Made by a program: the position numbers and the translations under genes. Source: Paludibacteraceae bacterium (GTDB taxonomy: Bacteria; Bacteroidota; Bacteroidia; Bacteroidales; Paludibacteraceae). Taken from it: DNA of 39,223 bases. Positions within the stretch are counted from its first letter, which is position 1; every line of letters starts with the position of its first letter. Positions 32,484 through 39,223 of the stretch are shown piece by piece. The notes beneath the pieces are model-generated. The model did no database searches and was not told the DNA's origin. It saw only the letters and a program-made list of their open reading frames with translations. The stretch spans positions 1 to 39,223 of the forward strand of contig JAFSTO010000074.1 of NCBI GenBank assembly GCA_017450435.1. The letters run 5' to 3'.

Positions 32484-34841
32484 ATGAGAAGTAAATATTA
32501 TCGTATAACGGCTTTTTCAGCGATGGGCAGTATTTTGATACTGCTCATCGCTGCTACGATTGTAGAGAAGATTTTTGGTACTGATTTTGCGGTACGTTGG
32601 TTTTATACTGCTCCGTGGACCATCGCTCTTTGGGCAGTGGCTGTTGTGGCGGGAATGGCGTATATTATCCATGAGCGCAAGTACAAGCAGATTAACGTTT
32701 GGGTGTTTCTGCTACACTGCTCTTTTCCTGTCATCTTGGCGGGTGCAATGTTGACGCACGTCTTCGGACGCGAAGGTGCTTTGCATCTAAGAATAGGGGA
32801 GTATTCGTCGTATTTTTCGGCACGAACAGGAGAAGAAGAGCAGATGCCGTTTGCGGTAATGCTTGAGGACTTTGATGTCATCTGTTATCCGGGAACAAAG
32901 ACGCCGGAGGATTTTGTCAGCAAGATTCAAATCATAAGCCGGTCGGCTTTCACGCAGACGGAGGAAGACGGAGGCGTGAAAAGCTTTGTGTCCTCGTTTG
33001 TGGAGGGGTTCAAAGGTGCTGCCACTTCGAAGGACTTTGGGGCGGAGAGCACAATCGGGTTGTCTGCTTTTACGCCTTCCGCGATGATGCATTTCTCTCA
33101 AGAGGAGATTGTCGCTTCCGGAACGGTGGCTATGAACAAAATCTTTCGTTATAAAGGCTGGCGTTTGTATCAGTCGCAATACGATGAGGACATGCAGGGC
33201 TGTACTTTTCTTGTTAGCTATGACCCTGTCGGCATAGCTGTCACTTATGCCGGCTATTTGTTGTTGCTTGTGTCGGTATGCCTGTATCTTCTTTTTGGTC
33301 ATCGGCATCATTCCCATGAGGCTCATCAGCGACATCATCATCGCCATACGCATGATTATATCGGAAGAACAAAAAACACTTCTCACCTGTCAATGTCGGT
33401 TTTAGCTGTTTTAATCACATTGTCTATCGCTCCTTTTGCGGCTTCTGCGGCTCCGCAGGCTCTGCAACAACCGGTGGCTGAGACATTCGGAGATTTGCTT
33501 GTCGAGTATAACGGTCGTGTGTGTCCTATGTCAACCCTGGCAACGGATGTGACGCTCAAGCTATATGGCAAGCCGTATTGGAAGGCGGAGGACGGCACAC
33601 GCTACACTGCTAATCAGGTGCTGACAGGACTGCTATTCTATTACGATGATTGGGCTGAGGTGCCACTCAAACACTCGCGTAAGCCGGCGGCAAACAAAGA
33701 GCGTGAGATGGTTCGGCTGATGGTGGCCAACGGCTCGCTGTTTAAGATATGGCCCACCGCTGACGGTTGGCTGGATATCAATCTTTACACTAAGGATAGG
33801 CAGACAACAGAGACAGGACTGCCGCAGGAGGAACTGCTCTTCCGCACCTATGCGTTGCAGTATGTGGCGCACGACTTGATGCAAGGCAAGAATGTGGCGG
33901 CAAACGAGACGCTGAAGAAAATCAGAAAATACCAGATAGACTGTCTGACTGCCATAGAACAGCAGTCAATCGCTGCAAATGAGTCGGAAAAGAGGGAAAC
34001 GGTGGCTTTTTCCGAACGTCGTTTCCAAACGGAGCAGCTGTTCCGCCAAATCAATTACACAAAGCCGCTTGCCATAACAATGATGATGCTGGGACTGTTG
34101 TTTTTTGCCGTCTATTGTTTCTTACGTGCGAAAGGCAGGCATGTGCCCCGATGGCTTGGGTATGTGATGGCAATCGGACTGATTGTTGCTTGGCTGTTCC
34201 TTACGGCAATGCTTTCTATGCGCTGGTATGTGAGCGGGCATGTTCCCATGTCTAACGGCCACGAGACGATGCAGACTCTGGCATGGTTTGCAATGCTGTT
34301 ATCAGTGTGCTGGTCGCTTAGAAGTCGTTCGGTACTACCATACGGTTATTTAGTTTCAGCGATGGCACTGATGGTTTCAATGATGACAGCTTCTAATCCG
34401 CAGATAACTCACCTGATGCCTGTGTTGCAGTCGCCGTTGTTGAGCATGCACGTGGGGGTGATAATGCTGGCGTATGCATTTCTTGCTTTTGTGATGTTCA
34501 ATGCTATTGCAGCGCTGTTTATGAACGAGTTGGAACAGCATAGGATGAGGCATGTTAGCGAGAAGCTACTGCGTCCGGGCGTTTGTTTGTTGGCTATCGG
34601 TATCTTCCTTGGAGCTGTGTGGGCCAACATCAGTTGGGGACGTTACTGGGGCTGGGACCCGAAGGAAGTGTGGGCGTTGATTACGCTTTTGGTGTATGCT
34701 GCTCCGCTACACAAGCGTTCTTTGCCCGTGTTTCAAAATGTAAGGTTTTTCCACATTTACACTATTGTGGCGTTCCTTTCGGTGTTGATTACCTATTTTG
34801 GTGTAAACTTCTTTCTCGGCGGCATGCACAGCTACGCTTGA
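32484..34841 (+). CDS. Fused CcsBA cytochrome c synthetase (System II)
   Basis: 785 residues combining a ResB/CcsB half (about 1-270, with early membrane segments and a periplasmic loop) and a CcsA half (after about 560) containing the heme-handling WGRYWGWDPKE (Trp718-Glu728). CcsBA exports heme and attaches it to CxxCH motifs outside the inner membrane. Between the halves, after a membrane segment, lies a His-rich stretch (residues 273-290, 10 His in 18), probably cytoplasmic by topology. A hydrophobic Ala-rich helix and a large periplasmic domain follow. The gene starts one base after the di-heme gene stop, so they are surely co-transcribed, and the di-heme protein is the only CxxCH protein I see in the window. 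Confidence 0.93.
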   Translation: MRSKYYRITAFSAMGSILILLIAATIVEKIFGTDFAVRWFYTAPWTIALWAVAVVAGMAYIIHERKYKQINVWVFLLHCSFPVILAGAMLTHVFGREGALHLRIGEYSSYFSARTGEEEQMPFAVMLEDFDVICYPGTKTPEDFVSKIQIISRSAFTQTEEDGGVKSFVSSFVEGFKGAATSKDFGAESTIGLSAFTPSAMMHFSQEEIVASGTVAMNKIFRYKGWRLYQSQYDEDMQGCTFLVSYDPVGIAVTYAGYLLLLVSVCLYLLFGHRHHSHEAHQRHHHRHTHDYIGRTKNTSHLSMSVLAVLITLSIAPFAASAAPQALQQPVAETFGDLLVEYNGRVCPMSTLATDVTLKLYGKPYWKAEDGTRYTANQVLTGLLFYYDDWAEVPLKHSRKPAANKEREMVRLMVANGSLFKIWPTADGWLDINLYTKDRQTTETGLPQEELLFRTYALQYVAHDLMQGKNVAANETLKKIRKYQIDCLTAIEQQSIAANESEKRETVAFSERRFQTEQLFRQINYTKPLAITMMMLGLLFFAVYCFLRAKGRHVPRWLGYVMAIGLIVAWLFLTAMLSMRWYVSGHVPMSNGHETMQTLAWFAMLLSVCWSLRSRSVLPYGYLVSAMALMVSMMTASNPQITHLMPVLQSPLLSMHVGVIMLAYAFLAFVMFNAIAALFMNELEQHRMRHVSEKLLRPGVCLLAIGIFLGAVWANISWGRYWGWDPKEVWALITLLVYAAPLHKRSLPVFQNVRFFHIYTIVAFLSVLITYFGVNFFLGGMHSYA

Positions 34842-34878
34842 GTGATAATTATTAGAGATTAACAACTTCATCCGTTGA

Positions 34879-35652
34879 CTACCGGTCAATAACTTCAATC
34901 GCTGAAGTGCAGCCTGCGATGAAGTCAGGATTAAGGTAGGATTGTTCTATTATATCAATCTGACGTATATCTGCCTCAGTGAGAGTATAAGTACCTGAAG
35001 ACAGTCGTTCTTTGACGGCTGTCTTTATTTGTTCCAAATCATTGAGTCCGAGGTCTTGCAGATTGGTTACCCGTTGTCTGACAGAGGCAACGGCGTGCCG
35101 CCTGAGTTTCTCCTGTGGCGGCTTGAGTGCGGCTGTCACGTTGTCAAGGTTGCTGCAGAGCAGTAGCGTGCCGTGGACAATAACGGCTGACTCGTTTGTT
35201 GCGCATCTTACTATATAGCAGGCGTTGCCGGATACTTTTTTTCCACCGGCAAGCACGTCGTTATTAGCAGTAGTGACAGCATTAATACCAAGCTCTTGAA
35301 GAACAGATGCAATCTTGTCAATGTATTCGTGAAATATATGTTGCGCTTTGGTAGCATCTCCTTTTCGGATGTAGGATATCATCAGATTCCCTTCGTCGGA
35401 ATAGACGCAACCTCCGCCGGACTTACGTCGGTACATTTCAACACCATGTGCCTCACACCACGGGATATTCACTTCTGCGTGCATATCTTGGTGGAGACCG
35501 AAGATAACTGTAGGTCGGCTCTGCCACAGCATCAGATACTCGCCGGGCTGCGTGGCGAGGTAATTTTCGGCGGCAAGAAACCAAACCAAACGATGTGGCA
35601 GTGCAGGGTAGGTAACTGATAGCATTGTTTTGTTAAAGACTAAATGATACAT
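34879..35652 (-). CDS. Lipoate-protein ligase, short form
   Basis: 257 residues, shorter than E. coli LplA (about 338). The conserved RRKSGGGCVYSDEGNL (Arg75 to about 90) and NNDVLAGGKKVSGNA motifs mark the lipoate/octanoate transferase fold with the catalytic-site lysine in GKKVSG. The C-terminal accessory domain of full LplA is largely absent, so it may be a ligase of the bipartite type needing a partner, or an amidotransferase. It attaches lipoate to E2 or GcvH-type domains in the cytoplasm. It is convergent with CcsBA, 37 bp apart, with its own promoter at 35686-35717. Confidence 0.88.
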   Translation of the reverse strand: MYHLVFNKTMLSVTYPALPHRLVWFLAAENYLATQPGEYLMLWQSRPTVIFGLHQDMHAEVNIPWCEAHGVEMYRRKSGGGCVYSDEGNLMISYIRKGDATKAQHIFHEYIDKIASVLQELGINAVTTANNDVLAGGKKVSGNACYIVRCATNESAVIVHGTLLLCSNLDNVTAALKPPQEKLRRHAVASVRQRVTNLQDLGLNDLEQIKTAVKERLSSGTYTLTEADIRQIDIIEQSYLNPDFIAGCTSAIEVIDR

Positions 35653-35669
35653 GGTAAATGCACAAATGG
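35642..35669. repeat. Possible weak copy of the AAATGGTAAATG repeat family
   Basis: AAATGATACATGGTAAATG followed by CACAAATGG spans the start codon of the lipoate ligase gene. It resembles the repeats at 14605-14651 and 12189-12228 in composition and heptad spacing but shares only short exact words, so membership is uncertain. Confidence 0.25.
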
Positions 35670-35685
35670 TGCATGCTCATACGTG

Positions 35686-35717
35686 CAAAGGTAGCGGAAA
35701 ATGAGTGTTTATACAAG
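35686..35717 (-). promoter_or_regulatory. Promoter of the lipoate ligase gene
   Basis: On the minus strand, CTTG (35714-35717), a 20-nt spacer and TACCTTTG (35686-35693). The predicted start lies about 27 nt before the ATG at 35652. A small palindrome, ATGCAC-aaatg-GTGCAT (35658-35674), lies in the leader. Confidence 0.7.
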
Positions 35718-35774
35718 GTCTGAACGCTAATCTAAATGAAAAATGCATTTTTTTTGCATTTTTTTTTGAAATAA

Positions 35775-35806
35775 TTTGCACATATCAGAAAAAAGCAGTA
35801 CCTTTG
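35775..35806 (+). promoter_or_regulatory. Promoter of tRNA-Asp
   Basis: TTTG (35775-35778), a 20-nt spacer, TACCTTTG (35799-35806), the same architecture as the tRNA-His promoter, 74 bp upstream of the tRNA. Confidence 0.8.
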
Positions 35807-35879
35807 CAACCGCTTTCGAGAAATGGCAGTCGTCTCAGTAATGACCTTGCTGAGTGAGCTGCGAAAAGGGAAAGCGACT

Positions 35880-35953
35880 GGTGCTGTAGTTCAGTTGGTT
35901 AGAATATCGGCCTGTCACGCCGGAGGTCGCGAGTTCGAGTCTCGTCGGCACCG
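35880..35953 (+). tRNA. tRNA-Asp (GTC)
   Basis: Acceptor GGTGCTG pairs with CGGCACC with one T-G pair. The anticodon stem TCGGC/GCCGG holds the loop CTGTCAC with anticodon GTC, and the T arm contains GTTCGAG. The 3' CCA is not encoded, unlike in tRNA-His. An integrase remnant follows 165 bp downstream, as is common for tRNA-targeted elements. Confidence 0.95.
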
Positions 35954-36014
35954 CAGAGGTTGAAAATCAACAAGTTACGCTTGAGACGCGTTGAAATCGA
36001 CCCAAAATCTGCCC

Positions 36015-36044
36015 AAATGACTTTCACGATTGTGGAAGTCATTT
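36015..36044 (+). terminator. Hairpin after tRNA-Asp
   Basis: A 13-bp stem with one G-T pair (36015-36027 with 36032-36044) and a 4-nt loop, followed by GCTGTTTA. The T run is short, so strength is uncertain. Confidence 0.5.
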
Positions 36045-36067
36045 GCTGTTTATAGGACATTATTATC

Positions 36068-36112
36068 TTTTTTTCTTGCCGCAATCAGAAATGGTTCGCG
36101 GTAAGAAAAAAA
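36068..36112. terminator. Bidirectional terminator-like hairpin
   Basis: TTTTTTTCTTGCCGC (36068-36082) pairs with 36098-36112 with one G-T pair. On the minus strand the A run reads as seven T, so it could stop leftward transcription from the integrase remnant region. Confidence 0.45.
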
Positions 36113-36118
36113 ATTATT

Positions 36119-36462
36119 ATGTTACAGCAAAATTTCGGAGCTCTGAGGAAATATGTTCCGGCAGAACTCAAACACAATTCCAAAGGATGGTACATCGAGT
36201 ACTACCGCCTAAACCCCATTCTTGATGAGTACGAACGCATTCGGTTGATGATGAACCGTGAACGCAAACGCTGCAAGACACTCACAGAGTTCAAACTGCA
36301 CTCCGAGATAGTGGTATTAACAACCTCCTGCGTGCAGGTGCCAATGATTTGGATGTTGTACAGATAGTTGGTCACAGTGATTTAAGTATGACGTTCCGTT
36401 ATGCTAATCACATTGACGAGAATCTGATTGAGCGTATCAATAAGATAGCTCCAGAGTTCTAA
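36119..36462 (+). pseudogene. Tyrosine integrase remnant
   Basis: Two pieces of a tyrosine recombinase in different frames. The first (from the ATG at 36119, about 57 residues) contains YVPAELKHNSKGWYIEYY, the N-terminal start of Bacteroidetes phage/ICE integrases. The second (frame of 36301, ending at the stop at 36462) contains SGINNLLRAGANDLDVVQIV, then GHSDLSMTFRYANH with the catalytic His and Tyr of the C-terminal box. The middle (normally about 250-300 residues, including the catalytic Arg) is missing, and a frame shift separates the parts. It is a deleted integrase next to tRNA-Asp, evidence of a former integrated element. Confidence 0.8.
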
Positions 36463-36482
36463 AATCTTGTGCCTGAGCGCAC

Positions 36483-36522
36483 AAAAATCCGTCTGCTTGC
36501 AACCATGAGCGGACGGATTTTT
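36483..36522 (+). terminator. Terminator after the integrase remnant
   Basis: AAAAATCCGTCTGC (36483-36496) pairs with 36509-36522 with one G-T pair. The stem is flanked by A and T runs, so it works in either direction. Confidence 0.75.
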
Positions 36523-36781
36523 TATGTCCATGAGGGCGGTTGGGGGGAACAAAAAATATAAATCCTCACAAATACCTGCAAATCAATCTATTATCTAAAT
36601 TTAGTACGGATTACGCAAATTAGGAACAAAAAGGGTGTTTTTGTTCTATCTTATTGATATACGCTAATTGTAAGAATACGATTTGCAAGAAAAGCGTACA
36701 ATTTTAGAACGCGCAGTTCTACAGTTGTGCGGTTTTTCCGGTGATTAAAATCGTAAGTTATTGAAAAATAAGCCAGATAGC

Positions 36782-36810
36782 AGCGGAAGATAGCAAAATC
36801 TTCCGCTTTT
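36782..36810 (+). terminator. Perfect 10-bp hairpin with T run
   Basis: AGCGGAAGAT (36782-36791) pairs with ATCTTCCGCT (36798-36807), with a 6-nt loop and TTTT at the end. It lies inside the gene-poor region with no obvious gene upstream except the integrase remnant. Confidence 0.6.
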
Positions 36811-36898
36811 AGCCTCTCAGGAACCCCAACCGCCATGCGTAATATGGCTCTAAAACCGCACTTTCGAGCGGAATATGCAGTCAACACGTTCAACAAAA

Positions 36899-37206
36899 AG
36901 CGAAAGTCACGCACATAAATTAGGACGAAAGTCTCACATTTTTCTCGCGAAAAAGTCATCACGCGCACACCGAAATAGGAGGTCTAATAAGGTACACGAA
37001 TAACATCAAAAGTCCATCTATAATTTACACCTCAAACGTCTGCTATTTTCGCTATGAAAAAAGTCTCCTTTCTTCTCACGTTTCAAAGGTCTCCTAACAT
37101 CTTCTCAAAAGCCTAATGAGTCATCCAATTTTTTACGCAACAAAAGTCTCTATTTATCGCGTGCGCTTATAGTTTCTCTTGCGCTCACGCGCTCAATAGT
37201 CTTCTA
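36899..37206 (+). repeat. Degenerate array, about 26-bp period, AAAAGTCTC core
   Basis: The word GTC in an (A)AAAGTC(T)C-like context recurs at 36906, 36931, 36955, 36982, 37012, 37038, 37063, 37089, 37120, 37146 and 37199, with a weaker GTT at 37172. Steps are 24-31 bp, mostly 25-27. The cores are followed by a pyrimidine-rich stretch and often by TCGCG or CACG. The units are diverged, with no invariant repeat, so this is not a CRISPR array. The best explanation is an old tandem repeat or a set of binding sites. Confidence 0.5.
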
Positions 37207-37290
37207 AAGCGCCATGCTTTTATCTATACAAGAACTATCGCACAATCGCGAAATTGAGCGGTAGTTGACAATCTGAAATATCAAGAAGAA

Positions 37291-39223
37291 TTAATACGAT
37301 TTAGATTCCAATAATATAGTAGCGGTATTTAGACCACAGGGCATAACGTCCCAGTTGCCGTAATAGGAAACCTTGCCGCCTTTGAGGTTGGCGATATTGG
37401 CATCTTTAAACTTACGCCAGACGATACCGCGGCGATCCATCTCAGCCAAGTAATTGGCAGCAAGCGAGGTAACCTCTATACGAAGGGAGTTCTTGCCGGG
37501 ACGGAGGTAGGGGGTTATATCTATATCGAAGGGAACTGCAAAGACTACACCGGCGTCTTGCCCGTTGATATAGATATGCGCTGACTCGCGCACATCTCCC
37601 AAACGGAGAATAACACGACTGTCCTTTAGTTGTTTGGTGGAGAGTTTAACCGTCGTCTCATACGCTGCTGTTCCTACAGCGTCTTTCCATAAGTTAGACC
37701 AGTATTGTAATCGTGGTACCGAAACGGATTGTAGGGTTTCAAACGAGCGTAAATCCACCGGTGTGAGAGTCCACTTGTTATTGGTAATATCAAGTCTATG
37801 GGCTGTTTCTGCCACCTCACCGGCAAGTGAGAGACGGGTAATAGAGCAGCCGTCGGTGGTGATATCCATCAGGCACGATTCGCCGCTATGAAGTGAGAGA
37901 AGGATGCTGTCGGTCGTAACCGCCGGATGGACAAAAGCATGGACATCTGCCGGTTGCAGATTGGTAATAAAATAGCGGTAACCGCTGTCCGTGCGTCGGC
38001 GGATAGTCTTGACACCGAGGTTTTTCATCGTCTCCGGACGGATGGAAGTCTGCGCCAGCGCGGCACGGTAATCACCATCGCTGACCCAAATGACAGTAGC
38101 CCCTTTGGCTTCTAACTCGGCGATGCGGTCGCGCGTGGGTTGAGGCATATGTTTGACTTCGGGCAAAACGAGTGCTTGATAGGTAACACCCGAAGGCGTG
38201 ATGAGCCGTCCTTCTGCATCCACACCCTGAATAGCCGCGATCATACGGTCGGAGACATAATCGAGGTCATAACCGGCGTTGTAGATGGCATTGACGGCAT
38301 GGATGAACCGCGGTGCGACCAGGTCCATCTTATGGATATCGAAGAGAAGCAGTCGTCCCGGGTATTCGGACCAGATGTCATAAACCGGCAGATAGACGAG
38401 CAGGTCATTATCGGGTTGTCCTTCTTGCAGGGCCAACTGGACGCGTTGCATATAGGCGGTGAACGCCGGAACGTCCCGCCAGATGGTGTTCAGGGGGTTC
38501 ATCTCCATCGCGGCATAGAAGAGGTATCCTGGCCATGGGGCGGTTTCAGGTGAGTACGCTGTGCCGTGGAAATAACAGCGGTTGACTCCCGCTACCATCA
38601 TCAGGTCGAAATCGGGTTTGCATTGGCTGAGCGAAGTGCGCCAATGCTCGGTGAGCCAAGTAAAAGTCTCCGCTGACACAATAGGTTTGCCGTAGAAATG
38701 CGCCACCGAGGCGGGATACTTGAGCATGGACAGATCAGAGTAATTTGGGCGCGTAAGCGAGTCGGTACGTAATCCCTTGATGCCGAAGTCGGAGAGCCCG
38801 AAACCTTCTATCTCGGGTATATCGACGGCAGCGTACATATCCAGCAGGTTAGCCGGCGAACCGTGGGACTGATTGCGTACAAGTGCGCCATGGCTGTGAC
38901 ACCAGTTCACCCATACCTCGGCGAAATTCTCCATAAGCAGTTCGCCCAATGTCTCGCGGTAGTCGCATATAAGGGCGGCATGTTCTGGTGCGTGCTCATT
39001 CAAGAACGCCGGAAAATGCTCCTCCAGCCGATAGCCACGCCGACGGGAGAACTCCTCCAATAACGCCGGCGTCCAGTCGGCACCATAGACCTCATACGAG
39101 TCGTTGAAGAAGGTATGGGGATACGCCACGCCACTACGGGCAAAAGCGGTATCGAACTTATTGAGGTACCGCTCCACGGCGGCACGATTAAAATGGTCAA
39201 TCACATAGCCTTCTCCACCCGGC
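37291..39223 (-). CDS. GH106-like glycosidase (alpha-L-rhamnosidase type), C-terminal part
   Basis: About 640 residues of a larger protein. The frame runs off the window at 39223; the GTG at 39204 is within the open frame and is not a true start, since the preceding residues PGGEGYVIDHF fit the family. The domain contains FFNDSYEVYGADWTP, GKPIVSAETFTW and GVNRCYFHGTAYSPE...PWPG, typical of GH106-like enzymes that cut rhamnose from plant polysaccharides or related glycans. A C-terminal sugar-binding beta-sandwich follows, with SRVILRLGDVRESAHIYING and VPFDIDITPYLRPGKNSLRI. The start and any signal peptide lie outside. No susC/susD genes are in view, so I cannot call a polysaccharide utilisation locus. 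Confidence 0.85.
   Translation of the reverse strand, partial: PGGEGYVIDHFNRAAVERYLNKFDTAFARSGVAYPHTFFNDSYEVYGADWTPALLEEFSRRRGYRLEEHFPAFLNEHAPEHAALICDYRETLGELLMENFAEVWVNWCHSHGALVRNQSHGSPANLLDMYAAVDIPEIEGFGLSDFGIKGLRTDSLTRPNYSDLSMLKYPASVAHFYGKPIVSAETFTWLTEHWRTSLSQCKPDFDLMMVAGVNRCYFHGTAYSPETAPWPGYLFYAAMEMNPLNTIWRDVPAFTAYMQRVQLALQEGQPDNDLLVYLPVYDIWSEYPGRLLLFDIHKMDLVAPRFIHAVNAIYNAGYDLDYVSDRMIAAIQGVDAEGRLITPSGVTYQALVLPEVKHMPQPTRDRIAELEAKGATVIWVSDGDYRAALAQTSIRPETMKNLGVKTIRRRTDSGYRYFITNLQPADVHAFVHPAVTTDSILLSLHSGESCLMDITTDGCSITRLSLAGEVAETAHRLDITNNKWTLTPVDLRSFETLQSVSVPRLQYWSNLWKDAVGTAAYETTVKLSTKQLKDSRVILRLGDVRESAHIYINGQDAGVVFAVPFDIDITPYLRPGKNSLRIEVTSLAANYLAEMDRRGIVWRKFKDANIANLKGGKVSYYGNWDVMPCGLNTATILLESKSY

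Larger units (their letters stand above)
36523..37290. other. Gene-poor region with no supported gene
   Basis: This 770-bp stretch between the integrase remnant and the glycosidase holds a terminator-like hairpin (36782-36810) and the periodic array at 36899-37206. ORFs on both strands overlap those structures and show no family resemblance I can support. It may be the decayed end of a former mobile element. Confidence 0.6.

Noticed and set aside
36651-36968. 105-residue minus-strand ORF in the gene-poor region
   Set aside because: It spans the perfect hairpin at 36782-36807 and part of the periodic array, shows no signal, domain or family pattern, and has no promoter. I treat it as non-coding.
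36899-37206. CRISPR array
   Set aside because: The period of about 26 bp with no invariant repeat of 20 bp or more, diverged cores and no cas genes rule it out.

Overview
The window looks like chromosomal DNA of a Bacteroidales bacterium (phylum Bacteroidota). Several promoters fit the -33 TTTG / -7 TAnnTTTG pattern of that phylum, with 19-20 nt spacers. There are few Shine-Dalgarno sequences. The gene set also fits: a coaX / outer-membrane barrel / TPR / lptC cluster, a GH106-like glycosidase, a secreted protein with a decayed C-terminal sorting-like domain, and lipoprotein-type adaptors. No species can be named from the sequence alone.

Layout. 1-1.4 kb: a lone lipoprotein, then tRNA-His (minus strand) next to a duplicated fragment of its own 3' end and a 17-bp inverted repeat. 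1.6-16 kb: a minus-strand envelope locus, in transcription order an RND adaptor, an RND pump fused to its TolC-like outer-membrane factor, a small barrel protein, a TamB protein fused to an Omp85/TamA-type barrel, and a large MscS channel. A canonical promoter about 300 nt upstream of the adaptor implies a long structured leader or a small RNA. 16.2-20.8 kb (plus): a tiny ferredoxin-thioredoxin-reductase-like Fe-S protein, a secreted protein, a HIT protein, a membrane-anchored protein and an acyl-CoA synthetase. 20.9-25.5 kb (plus): a small A/E/P-rich lipoprotein, CoaX, an outer-membrane barrel, a TPR protein and LptC. 25.6-27.7 kb (minus): a ClpB lacking its N-terminal domain.

28-34.8 kb (plus): an apparent operon of a porin with an acidic loop, an imelysin lipoprotein, a di-heme oxidoreductase lipoprotein and a fused CcsBA cytochrome c synthetase carrying a His-rich loop. 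It reads as a metal (probably iron) handling module with its own cytochrome maturation enzyme. 34.9-39.2 kb: lipoate-protein ligase (minus), tRNA-Asp followed by a wrecked tyrosine integrase, a gene-poor stretch with a degenerate array of about 26-bp period, and the C-terminal part of a GH106-like glycosidase that runs off the window.

The most unusual content is the envelope locus, where two neighbouring genes each join an inner-membrane machine to its outer-membrane partner in one reading frame. A short 15-nt repeat family also occurs there, once as an in-frame insertion inside the pump gene. I see no defence system, CRISPR array or intact mobile element.
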